A stretch of 64,000 nt of DNA, from NCBI GenBank assembly GCA_036877525.1, contig JAZGTH010000099.1:823501-887500 (forward strand), in the 5' to 3' direction. The stretch comes from Chromobotia macracanthus. Lineage: Eukaryota > Chordata > Actinopteri > Cypriniformes > Botiidae. The notes beneath the pieces are model-generated. The model searched no databases, was not told where the DNA came from, and saw only the letters and a program-made list of their open reading frames with translations. This document shows, one piece after another, positions 11,052 to 21,169 of the stretch (position 1 is the first letter of the stretch; each line of letters begins with the position of its first letter). Made by a program: the position numbers and the translations under genes.

Positions 11052-14028
11052 TGTATAGTGCGTATGTGCTGGACTGATGTAACGGGTAAGTGAAGAAGTG
11101 GTCAGTGCTAATACTGCATGTGAACTCTCTGAGTGCGTATGTGCTTTTGTTTGTGCTAGTTGGTTATAACATTTGGCAATGAGAGCAGTAACTGACTGAC
11201 TAAATTAACTTCCCAATACAAAACTGATTTATTATGGAGAAAACAGGGGAATAACATGGGGAACATATTTCTGTTTTTTGGGCCTCATTTATGAAACACA
11301 AGAAGAACAAATTTCAGTAAAAATGGCAGATAAAATAATTATATGGACATCTGAACAAATCTTCTACAGCAGTTTATATAAGAATGATTTAATGCAGTTT
11401 ACTTATAAATGTTGGGACAATTTCAGTCAGAATAGTCTTAAGAGCAAATGCAAGAATTTACATAATAATGGCTTTATGTAACCTTATGAATAGCTGTGAG
11501 AATTTACATTGAAATGCTTTACGAACGATTTACGCAAATTCGCTGTTTGTGCTTCATGATAAGAGGCAGATCCAAAAGATCTATCAATAATAATATTAAT
11601 AAATAACGTGGACAGATAGAGAACAAACAACCAATCACAGCACAGACTGTGTTCTGTGTTCACACAAACACACACACACACTCTTGGCACATGGTTAAAT
11701 GTGCAGCTGTGTATTCCAGTCCACTAACACTAATAATGGACATGTTAAGGCATCGGCTGAGCGCGGGTATAAAATAGTGCTTTAGGCTGAAGTAAACGGC
11801 TTGAGGGGGCTGCCTGTAAACTACATTTGTAAACATTTTTTTACGGGCCGTATGGAACAGACGTGTAAACGTTTTCAGCAGAATATCGAATAACGTGGCT
11901 CACGCTGAACAACTTTGGCATCAGGACGGTTTCACTCGTCCTACGAAGGTAAAACAGTCCTGATAAAGGCGGCAGAAAGCAAGATTACACTGACATGTTT
12001 GTCGTCGAACGAAAAGTTCATGAAGTTTATGATGAAATTTCTCCCATGATTATGCATTTAAAGAGCGTTTATGCTTTTATTATGGCCCTGTACTATATTA
12101 TGATGGTCAAAACTACTGATTCACATACAAAACGTTCAATATTTTGCTTCATCACACAGAAATAAATAGTTTAATCACAAATTTGGCTCTGAAGTTAATA
12201 TTTCAGTTTTCATTGGTGCACGTGGACCCTTCACATGTCTTTGTGTGTAAGGAGAACTGCTGAGACTCAATCTCAGGGGCTCACATACACACACCGTCAG
12301 AGAAAAGAGGGTTGTGAAGTCAACCTTTAGCACAGGTGTGTGTATGCGTGCATGTGTGTGCTTTCTTGTGAGAGTGTGTATGTGTATGTGTGAGATTGAG
12401 AGATTATGACACATGGGCACTTTTTACATCTTTACAAATAAAGGAAAAAGCAAAAAACATGAACAGTTTCAGGCAACAAGACCACAGAAGAGCAAGTTAA
12501 CAACCTTTTTAAAATCTATATCTTTAAATATGAGGGTTCCATACAAAACACTTACGTAATAAAATACCCATGTTATCAAATAATTTCACAAGTAAAACAC
12601 TGAAGCTGTAGGCAGGATGTACCGTCAGAATTTGGCACTAGATTTAACTCATCTTGTTTTTTCTTTATAAGAAAAAAAAATCACATTTTGCTGAACAACA
12701 TAACACATCTAAATATTGTTTCCCACAATAGAAATGAAATCATATAATGACATATAGATGCTTCACAAGCGACACTGTAACTTTTAAGAATTTTCATATA
12801 GCTAATTACCCAACAAGAAATTTAGCAAAGAGGGACTCCTATCCAAAACAAAGCTAAAAAAACTGAAATAAACGAAACAAACACAAACCGTAGCAGTAAT
12901 AGTAACTATGAAAGGCTTTGTCTATTGTTCAAGTAAATTGATTTTTAGTCTTCTCTTTAAAAACATGAGACAAATAAGACTGTTAGACTTGATGAAACCA
13001 CAACTTTATCCACGAGAAGCACCGACGGGACCGCGGGTTTTTCCTCTATACATTTAAACAGTATAAAATATAGGTCATTTCATGTGCATTTAAACTACAG
13101 ATTGTCTAACTGTCAGTCAGTTCAGCAAAAGGTGTGACATGTAGGTAGCATTTCCCCCCAAACAGGGCAACCTTGTTTTTTTATTTTTTTAATACCTTTA
13201 CTACTCTAGAAAAGTGGTTTTATATAGACTTTAATGAGAAATTAAGCCACTTAAAATGGCCTTAAAAAACTTTACACTGCCTGAAAAATGTAAAAACCAG
13301 AGAGATTCTAATATCGATCAGACAGTTTTTTAGTAAAACTGTGTGGAAGTAGTCTATTTTGTTTAGAAACTGGCGCAGGTTTCTTACGGCAGGCCTCAAA
13401 TTACGAGTGTTGCCAGCGGTAAGTCCTGACACCAATCCCTGTATTAAACGTTCAAGTTTACTTGAAATGAACGAAAAGAAAACAACATAAAGAGAAAGAG
13501 AAAACAATCTGACAAATAAAAAACAAAACAAAAACAATCTAATGCAAATATTCATAATTGTTTTGCCACAGGATTTTTTTTAAGTTTTTATTTTTTCTTA
13601 AAATGATGCTCTGGTTGTGTTAGTAAATATACTCTGTCTCTAGAGAGTGAATGCAGCGTTTTCACATTATTATTATTATTTTTGTCTTTCCACCATTCCC
13701 TGACTCCCTCCCTCCTCACCAGTTAATTCAAAACCAAAACAACAAAACAGAACAAGCTCAAAATGAGGTCACATGCGAAAAACTTCCAAAAAGATCAGGC
13801 TAAGATCAGAGTTCAGAGATCAGTAGAAGGAGACCAGGTTATGATCAGGAGAACTCAGAAAGACATCAGAAACAATGACGGGACGATGAGACTTTTTTTG
13901 TACGCCACGTGGACATGCTAGGCAAACGATGAGCATAGAGTCATGGAGATGAGTTCTAGGAAAGAAAACGGGAGAGGAGAGTTACACACACAGCTCCGGC
14001 ACACAACTAACATCATTAAACCATGAGA

Positions 14029-14083
14029 ACAACAAACAAACAAAACCAAACAAACAAACAAACAGAAACAACAGCAGCAGCAG
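14029..14083 (-). promoter_or_regulatory. GU-rich element (UGUUUGUUUGU) next to (CUG)4
   Basis: In transcript sense the plus-strand CAAACAAACAAA run reads as repeated UGUUUG. It contains the 11-mer UGUUUGUUUGU at plus 14050-14060 and again at 14054-14064. That 11-mer is the GU-rich element known to be bound by CELF1 in short-lived mRNAs. Immediately 5' of it in the transcript is (CUG)4 at plus 14072-14083. If this is celf2 3' UTR, it is a candidate self-binding site. Confidence 0.5.
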
Positions 14084-14518
14084 CACTAATACTCAGCGTT
14101 TCACCAACATCACAATAGCATTTACATTTTTTTTTGCTGTATGATACACAATTGAAATAGCATGTACACATAAATGAGGCACTCGTTCAACCACACGAAA
14201 AATACAAACACACACTCTTGATCTCCTCGCTAAAACACACACACCCAAAAGTATCCATCTCGGGCCGGTCTCTCATCCAAGTCCATAGATGGATCGCTAT
14301 TTGGGAGAAACGATTGTTTTTCTTTTTTGGGGGCGTACAAACATAAACTGAACAATCCAAAACAATATGAAATGAGAAAAGAGAGATTTCCACTTATAAA
14401 GTGCCACTACTCATGAAGAAAAAGAGAAGAGAGAGCAGAGACAAAGATATGAGGAGGATGTGACCCATGGGATTGTGGGAAGTGGCAAGAGGGAATGTGA
14501 GCGAGAGAGGCAGAGTGA

Positions 14519-14546
14519 GAAAGAAAGAAAGAAAGAAAGAAAGAAA

Positions 14547-14579
<33 letters not shown>

Positions 14580-14580
14580 G
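14519..14580 (+). repeat. (GAAA)n microsatellite
   Basis: About fifteen GAAA units with one GGAA interruption. In the celf2 transcript it would be a (CUUU)n pyrimidine tract. Confidence 0.95.
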
Positions 14581-15627
14581 GTTTTGTCACAGGATTCTGT
14601 GTTCTCTGTTGTGTGATTTATGAAGACTACTGGACGAGGCCCTGGATAGAGAGAGCGTGACTTTCTGAAGCCAATAACTTAAAAGATAATAAATAAAGTC
14701 CTTTACTTTAGAGGCAGTAGAAATTTTGTATAAAAATAGAACTGCATTTTTTACAAATAAAATTTACAGGCCTGTGGCTTTCTGTAATTTAATTTTTTCT
14801 TTCGATAAACATCAAGTTTTCACGCCCTCACCCCTCCACACAGAACCTAGAATGTGTTATTCGTTGAACTGTTTTTAAATGCTCTACACAAATTCTGCTG
14901 GACAAAGACCAGACAATCATCTGACGTGCACGACTGAACTATTGTTTTCTTAAAAAACGAACAAGCAAAAACAAATCAAACAAAAGGAAATCAAATCACT
15001 GAACATTTGACGGCAAGTATTTGTTGAGGAAGCTGTTTAGGCAGTTGTTGCCGTTGACTACAGAGAGGCCACAGCGGGTTTAACCCTTTCCTCTCTAGTG
15101 CCAGTGGGCCAAGGGTTCGAAGGAGCAGCAAAGCCCTCAACCGACACCAGAGGTCAAAGGGCAAAGGTTATGTGCATATTGGTGCTTTAATCATATCAGA
15201 ACCTTCTCTACTTGTCCTTACAAGCCTCAGGTTCACAAAGAGAAACAAGCAATACTTTATACATCATTCCTTTCTGCTGTTGTTCATCATAGAAGGAAAT
15301 AGCCACTGTATAAATGTTTTCTAAAAAATCAAATTACACACAACTCAAAATGAAAGAAAACAAATTTGACCATTAACAGCTTTTCATCCATCGCAAGTCA
15401 TTCAGAATAATGGCGGAAATGGAAGCGTTCATGTGGAAAAAGACAAAATAATAATACTGTTATTCATTAAAAAGCTGAAGGGTTGCGGGAGAGTGGCTCC
15501 CTCTGGTGGTCAAAGGGTGAAACTCCCCTCGTGCTCCCCCCTCCCCCCAGAGTCCCAGTTTGGTGACCGTGGCAGCAGTGAGGACTTACCCTAGCAGTGT
15601 AACATGAGAGAGGCCCTAATGCTAAGA

Positions 15628-15755
15628 TCAGTACGGTTTGCTGTCGTTTTTTGAGCGCTTGAGTTGGACTTTGAGGCGCTTCATGCCGATCTGAAAGCCG
15701 TTCATCGCCTGAATGGCGGCCTGTGCCGACACAGGATTGTCATAACTGACGAAAC
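15628..15755 (-). CDS. celf2: celf2 exon 13: end of RRM3 and stop
   Basis: 128 nt of coding sequence. The acceptor is CTTTTTCCTCTACAG|GTTTC. It encodes (G)FVSYDNPVSAQAAIQAMN, then GFQIGMKRLKVQLKRSKND, then SKPY and a TGA stop at 15630-15628. RNP1 of RRM3 (KCFGFVSY) spans the junction with exon 12. The C-terminus, ending SKPY, is the invariant CELF tail. Confidence 0.98.
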
Positions 15756-16082
15756 CTGTAGAGGAAAAAGATATGAAGTAAACTCTGTAAAAACAACATG
15801 CCGCAGTACATCTGATGCAATAAACAGCAACTATAAGCTATAAATAAATGCTGATAAATAAATGCAGATTTGGGTGTGAATTTGTAAAGGAGTTTGTCTT
15901 TACACACCACATATGTCTGACTATGTTTTGTGCAATAGAGACGTATGCCATATTAAACCAACTGTATGTAATTCCTCACTGCAGCACTTTCGTTCATATT
16001 ATTTCATTATGCTGTTTACGCGGACAGAAGTTTATGTAAGAGACAATCATTAGCATGCATGTGTTTGTATGTGAATTCATAC
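15756..16082 (-). other. celf2: celf2 intron 12 (327 bp)
   Basis: Shortest intron of the gene. GTATGA donor and CTCTACAG acceptor. Nothing else seen in it. Confidence 0.95.
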
Positions 16083-16226
16083 CGAAGCACTTGCTCAGAT
16101 TGGTCTGTTTGTCGATAAAGACTTTGGCAGACACCACGTTTCCGAAAGGCATGAACATCTGTAGAATGTCCTGGTCCCCAAACTCCTGCGGCAGGTGGTA
16201 GATGAACAGGTTGGCCCCCTCAGGTC
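16083..16226 (-). CDS. celf2: celf2 exon 12: start of RRM3
   Basis: 144 nt encoding (G)PEGANLFIYHLPQEFGDQ, then DILQMFMPFGNVVSAKVFID, then KQTNLSKCF. RNP2 of RRM3 is LFIYHL. The donor is TTCG|GTATGA. The acceptor region contains UGUGUGU and UGUGUU motifs within 40 nt of the AG. Human CELF2 has NVISAKV where this sequence has NVVSAKV. Confidence 0.97.
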
Positions 16227-16856
16227 CTGCTCCATACACACAGAGAACACATGTACACATTTCAAAACCAGAACTATGGTCACTGAATTCACAATGAAAA
16301 ATCTCAATCAAAAAATAAGTACACAGGAGCTTTATCTAAATGTACAGACACTATAAGCAAAATGTTAATAGTCTTGGTTTGTTGTTTTGTCCAAAGAATC
16401 GCTTAAGGAGTGTTTGTACATTATTTTTTTAAATCAACTGGTGATTTTATACACTTTATGCACATATAGAAATTAATGTACTGAATTAATTTTGAAGTAG
16501 CTGCACAACAGACACGCAGGATGTGTTACTGCATTCAAAAACAGGTGCAGCACTAATAAATGCAACAGAATTCAGTGTTCTTTGGACGCATTGTTAACTA
16601 GAATAATCTAGAACAGTCACAAGATACATATGAAGTACGTCAGCCAGTAACAGCTGAACATAGTTGCTATTTGAATTATTTATGGCATTACTATTTTTAA
16701 AAATCAAGTACTGTAAGCTTACTGTAACATTTACTATCTGACCTATTTGATTAAATTACTCATTTTGATGGAACAGACACGTCCATCTGTGGCACGTTTA
16801 CACAGAACAGCAATTGAAAGGTAATGGAAAGCATGAATGTGTGTGTGTGATCGTAC
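16227..16856 (-). other. celf2: celf2 intron 11
   Basis: GTACGA donor. The acceptor region has UGUGUAC, UGUGUUC and UGUGUGUA within 40 nt of the AG. No other feature seen. Confidence 0.95.
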
Positions 16857-17036
16857 CCTCTTTCTGGCTTCCCGCAGCGCTCTGTTGCTGCAGTAGGGAC
16901 TGGCTGTAGAGGGTGGGCAGTGCGGCAGCCGCGTACTGTTGGATCCCTGAGTAGGCCTGTGTGAGAGCGTCCATGGGCCCGGCCGAGCCGTTACTCAGAC
17001 CCGTGCTGCCCAGCCCGCCGTTCAGAGCTGCCATAC
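16857..17036 (-). CDS. celf2: celf2 exon 11: linker before RRM3
   Basis: 180 nt encoding (G)MAALNGGLGSTGLSNGSA, then GPMDALTQAYSGIQQYAAAA, then LPTLYSQSLLQQQSAAGSQ and KE. The acceptor is ACATGCTCTCAG|GTATGG. The donor GAGG|GTACGA is the third GTAC-type donor in this gene. It is a multiple of three. Long UG-rich sequence lies about 90-135 nt upstream, at plus-strand 17126-17172. Confidence 0.96.
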
Positions 17037-17125
17037 CTGAGAGCATGTGAGCAACTTTACATAAAACCCAACAATAAAGAAGAAAGAAGCGCTCTTACTC
17101 GTTAGTGTTTGGACTCAGGGTGTGT

Positions 17126-17172
17126 TTCTACAACACAACACACACAACACCGCACACACACACACACAGAAG
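17126..17172 (-). promoter_or_regulatory. UG-rich tract upstream of exon 11
   Basis: Plus-strand ACACAAC and ACAC runs read as UGUGUGU and GUUGUGUGUGUUG in the pre-mRNA, about 90-135 nt upstream of the exon 11 acceptor at 17037. This is the zone where CELF proteins can flank a branch point. Function is inferred. Confidence 0.4.
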
Positions 17173-18217
17173 CAACGCACAAAAACGTTTATGACATCAC
17201 AAAGGACGGCACAATATAAACACCATACACACACGCACATACACAAGACAGATAAGACAGATAATATACTGACTGTTGTATGCAAATGAGGAGCACGGCG
17301 TACACATGCACACTGTCACAACAGCAGCACGAAACGATCACCACGGCGACCCTCAGACACAGAAACATCTGACCAATCACCTTCTTAACCTCACACAGCG
17401 GACCCCTACATCTAATTATCTCATTTCTCAGCATCAGCAGTCTTGGCTGTATTACCGGGGTTGAGGGGAAAATGTTAAACTGTAATAAAACACAAATGCA
17501 TCCTCAGATCCATTAAAGGCAAAAGCCGACTGTGGAAACAGATGCACATGTGCTCCAGGGAGCAACTCCAGTTAGTAAACATACGGGAGGCATCACTGCT
17601 GATAAACTCTGAGGAGCGAGGCTTTCTGTGGCAGGCTTTATGTTGCTTTTCTTTTTTCTTTGTTAACGACTTTAACAGCATCTTTAACATGAATATCTAG
17701 GAACTGTAGGGCGCATAAGTTACACTGCATCAGATTAAACAGCATATACCCTAAGATCGCTGATCTTAAATTTAATCTGTTATTTGATGTTGACATAAAA
17801 TAGCATTTTGTCATCTTCAAAAGCTTCATGTCAAATATTCAATTCTGCGAGGTTTAAACCAACAACCTTTCAGTTACCATCTCTGGACTTTAACCATCAT
17901 TAAGTATTTCTAACCTAATAACCTCCATAACTGTAACACTGGAACCACGCTGTACACAAACAGACAAACAGACACGAATACTTGGATCAATGCATTGTAA
18001 GTGCACATCCCTGTTGTACACATTTAACAAGCACTCTTGAGTGAGTGTGGTGGTAATAAACCTTTAGTACTGAGGCAGTTCTGGAGTTTGTAAGTAAGTC
18101 TGTAAGTAAACTAGAAAAAGTATAGCTGACTATAAACATGTCAACGGTTTAACTAACATCAACTACCCTTCTTAGCAAGATTCTGTTAAAACTGTTGCTC
18201 TGTCAAGACATTCGTTT

Positions 18218-18300
18218 ACATGTATTCACGTAGCAGATGCTTTAATCCGAAGCGACTTAACATGGCCATAAGAGCAAGTGAGCCTTGCGTGCAAAGCTAC
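18218..18300 (-). mobile_element. L2/SINE-type tail fragment, inverted
   Basis: GTAGCAGATGCTTTAATCCG followed by AAGCGACTTA is the reverse complement of the tail seen at 36850. Truncated and diverged. Confidence 0.55.
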
Positions 18301-19810
18301 ATTTCCAAGCAGAAATAGTACTGATACTATGACAGGATGAACAATACTAGAGAAACGTTTAAACAACATTAAACATGGTTAAACATTGGAACGTTAGGGA
18401 CTAGTCAGTAAATTCATGAGACCTGAAAGAAAACGTGTTTTCACTCATGTATGGAGTGTGTACCGGGCCTTTTTAGGATTTAACGGTGTGTGCGTTTATA
18501 AAGACTGATTCATGAGTATTTACTGACTGGCCTTTTGGCTCGACGGCCTGCAAACAATAAATGATGAGCGAAGTGTTTGGATGGTCAGTTCCCTCATTTA
18601 TCCAGCAATAATTACAACACTGACCTTTTATATTCAATTACACTATACAGCCTCTTAAAAGAGCACAGGAAGTGTGTGTGCGCTTGTGTGTGTGTGTGCA
18701 AGAGTCATTTGAATGAATTTAAATTGTAGGCATTCTGTTGGGTTGATTTATAAAACTAGAAACCTGGATGAAAGGTCACTGGTGAAGATGGAGATTTCAC
18801 TGGTGTGCCGGCACACTGACATATACACATGCAGTGATCTTTAGCTACACTATTCATAGTAATGATGCTACACAACGCCCAAGGTCCATTCGGATAACAT
18901 TCAAACAACTACGTAACAAACCCATTTATTAAAAAGCCATTTATTACAAATTGACGTGGCCTGGTCCTAATTAGGTCAAAGTTCACATCCCTGAGAAAAA
19001 CATACAGACACAACACACACACAAACAATAGTGACAAAACCAGTGCATGTCTATAGAAACACCCAGAGAGCAATGATGCAGCGGTGTGTGAGCGTGTGGA
19101 CATGTGGCTGACTGGTGCAGGACACATAAGAAATGAGCTGCATTTGATTAGACTCAGCAAATGAATTTGATCTGGTTGAATAATGACGCATCAATGATGT
19201 ACCGTTCACACATACAGAACAGGTTTGTGATAAATTAGCGAGACTAAAACTGAGATTCACTGTGCACATATACAGTCACCCCAGTAATAATCAGGACACT
19301 TGAATCATACAGACACAAGTGTGTAAATGTCATTTCATTAGATAACAACATGAGTCGAGTGTGCAAAAACACACTTATCAGGTAAAACATGTCGTGAACA
19401 GAAGCTTGTTAGGTCTGAAATCATTAAACAATCAACACGGTTTAAAATCAAGTATTTGACTCCACACATCCACTAAAAATCACATTAATGCCATTTGTGT
19501 AAAGGTAATTGGGAAAATCTTGCATCATTTCTTTGCAGTAACTTCGTTTAATATTCTGTTCTGTAATGAAATGACATGCACACGTGAAGTGTGACCAAGT
19601 GTCCTAAAAACTCTGAGGCTGCTGTACACCCAACATACTCTCATAGCCAACAGAGATGCCCTCACTTTGCTGCTGTACGTTCAGACATATAAACGGCAAT
19701 ATAACCATCAGTTATGTGTGTATGCGTCTCTGTGAGCAGCGGTGGCTGGTATGAGCTGATGGTTGGAGATGGAGAGGCTGATGAACAGCAGTACTCACAG
19801 TTGACACTAC

Positions 19811-19921
19811 CTGCTAGTGCATTAATGTTATTGAGGCCCACGGTGGCCCCAGCCAGACCCTGCAGTGTGCCCAGAGAACCCAAAGAGCCCATCGCACCCG
19901 CGCTGGAGTTAGCCGTGGAAC
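19811..19921 (-). CDS. celf2: celf2 exon 10: linker, tandem acceptor
   Basis: 111 nt with the downstream acceptor. It encodes (G)STANSSAGAMGSLGSL, then GTLQGLAGATVGLNNINAL and A. The acceptor region reads CTGCAGCAG|GTTCC, a NAGNAG pair. Use of the upstream AG would start the exon at 19924 and add one alanine (114 nt). The donor is GCAG|GTAGTG. The human protein reads AAMNSLTSLGTLQG at the corresponding place. Confidence 0.94.
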
Positions 19922-19927
19922 CTGCTG
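19919..19927 (-). promoter_or_regulatory. NAGNAG tandem acceptor of exon 10
   Basis: In transcript sense TGCAGCAG|GTTCC offers two AGs three bases apart. The product would contain either (P)GSTAN or (P)AGSTAN. Confidence 0.55.
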
Positions 19928-21034
19928 CAGAGAAAGAGAGGAAGAGCAGAAAGGAGAGACAGATGGAGAAATGGAGAGAAAAGAGAGCTGTTTGAATGTA
20001 CAGATAAAGTCATGGATGATACTGGAATGGTAAAAGTTCCTACCAGCACACACAGGTTTTGGTATTTTGATACACAAAGGGGAAAATGGATGGAATGATG
20101 GATGGATGGATGGATGGATGGACGGGCTGGGCAATATCTTGAATATCCATGGATATTTTACTGCTGATGTAAAATTAAACAACACTGTGAATACTGGCAT
20201 GGTTTTAATGTGTTTTTTATTTGGCCATTAAGTTTTGTAATGAGTGTGATTATTATTAGACTAATTCTGCTTCAAACTGTCTGTGTTAATGATTTTTTTT
20301 TTTGAAACCCTGATTTAACCATTTATTGGCCTCACTGCTTTTAACAAAAGTGAAGTGGCATTTTACTTCTTGAAATCTTTAATCTATTTGGCTACAATGA
20401 AAGTTTGGTAAAAATGATGGTCGCATTTCAGAGAAAATACTGCTTTTGCCTCGTCCTAACAGGTCAACACATGCATGGATATATAGAAGACTGATAGATG
20501 ATATGTGATACTTCAAAGATTCCCAAGAAATATCAGTTTATATTAGTTTGTCATGCAGAAACAAATGAGATCATGACAATAAAGATTATCACAATGATAA
20601 TGCTTTCAGATGAAGATCAATAAAATCCTAACAGAGCAGCTCTCCGGGAAAAGTTCCAAAGAAATTCTGACTTTTCATATATAACTTCATTACTGTGCTT
20701 CATTTGAAAGAATGTGAGTCCGCACTTTTCAACAAAAAACAACTTTTCCAAAATGAGTGAAGCACATCAAAGTCACCCGTAGTAACACCACACATATCAA
20801 CACTCATCCAAACACGATGAACATGACCAGTGAACCCTGACGGATGAGCAGTACCAAAACACACACACACAAAGACATGAAGACTTTGTAGTGAAAGACT
20901 TTCCAATGAAGGACAGTGACAGAAACTAATAGACATCACCACAACGAATGAGGGGACGACGGCGCTATGCTGGTGATGGTACCGCTAGCGAAGATGATGC
21001 TGATGATGATAGCGATGACATGGCCTCTGGTTAC
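19922..21034 (-). other. celf2: celf2 intron 9
   Basis: GTAACC donor and NAGNAG acceptor. Contains the GGAT microsatellite. Confidence 0.95.
20092..20122 (+). repeat. (GGAT)n microsatellite
   Basis: About seven GGAT units in celf2 intron 9. Confidence 0.85.
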
Positions 21035-21169
21035 CTGGGCTGGCCAGGGCTCCCAGGGACCCTGTGCTGGAGGTCAGGGCGCTAGCGGTGGACGGGCTGG
21101 CCGAGCTCTGTGCTGCAGCCGCTGCTGCTGCTAGAGTGGCCAGATTCTGCAACTGCAGCGCATTCATAC
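21035..21169 (-). CDS. celf2: celf2 exon 9: linker with polyalanine
   Basis: 135 nt encoding (G)MNALQLQNLATLAAAAAAAQ, then SSASPSTASALTSSTGSL, then GALASP. The seven-alanine run and the preceding leucine/glutamine pattern are conserved in CELF1/2. The following S/T/A stretch diverges from mammals, as expected for this linker. The acceptor is CTTTCTTTTTCTTTAG|G and the donor CCAG|GTAACC. Plus-strand CTG repeats at 21115-21131 are simply the alanine codons. Confidence 0.95.

Larger units (their letters stand above)
7546..12075. other. Unassigned region between CpG island and celf2 3' UTR
   Basis: No coding exon recognised on either strand. If the CpG island fires to the right, this would be its first intron, antisense to celf2. 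It may also include the distal celf2 3' UTR, with a UG-rich stretch in minus sense at 11665-11683. Confidence 0.5.
12076..15627 (-). other. celf2: Probable celf2 3' untranslated region
   Basis: Sequence following the stop codon in transcript direction, without splice-bounded coding sequence. It is U-rich in transcript sense. Candidate AATAAA signals in transcript sense lie at plus-strand TTTATT 13587-13592, 13180-13185, 12076-12081 and 11228-11233; I cannot tell which is used, so the left end is arbitrary. It holds a (CUUU)n tract (plus 14519-14580), a UGUUUG-rich element next to (CUG)4 (14029-14083), and several UUUUGU tracts. Long 3' UTRs are usual for CELF2. Confidence 0.5.
17037..19810 (-). 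other. celf2: celf2 intron 10
   Basis: Contains the UG-rich tract near exon 11 and an inverted L2/SINE tail at 18218-18300. Small open frames are uninformative. Confidence 0.95.
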
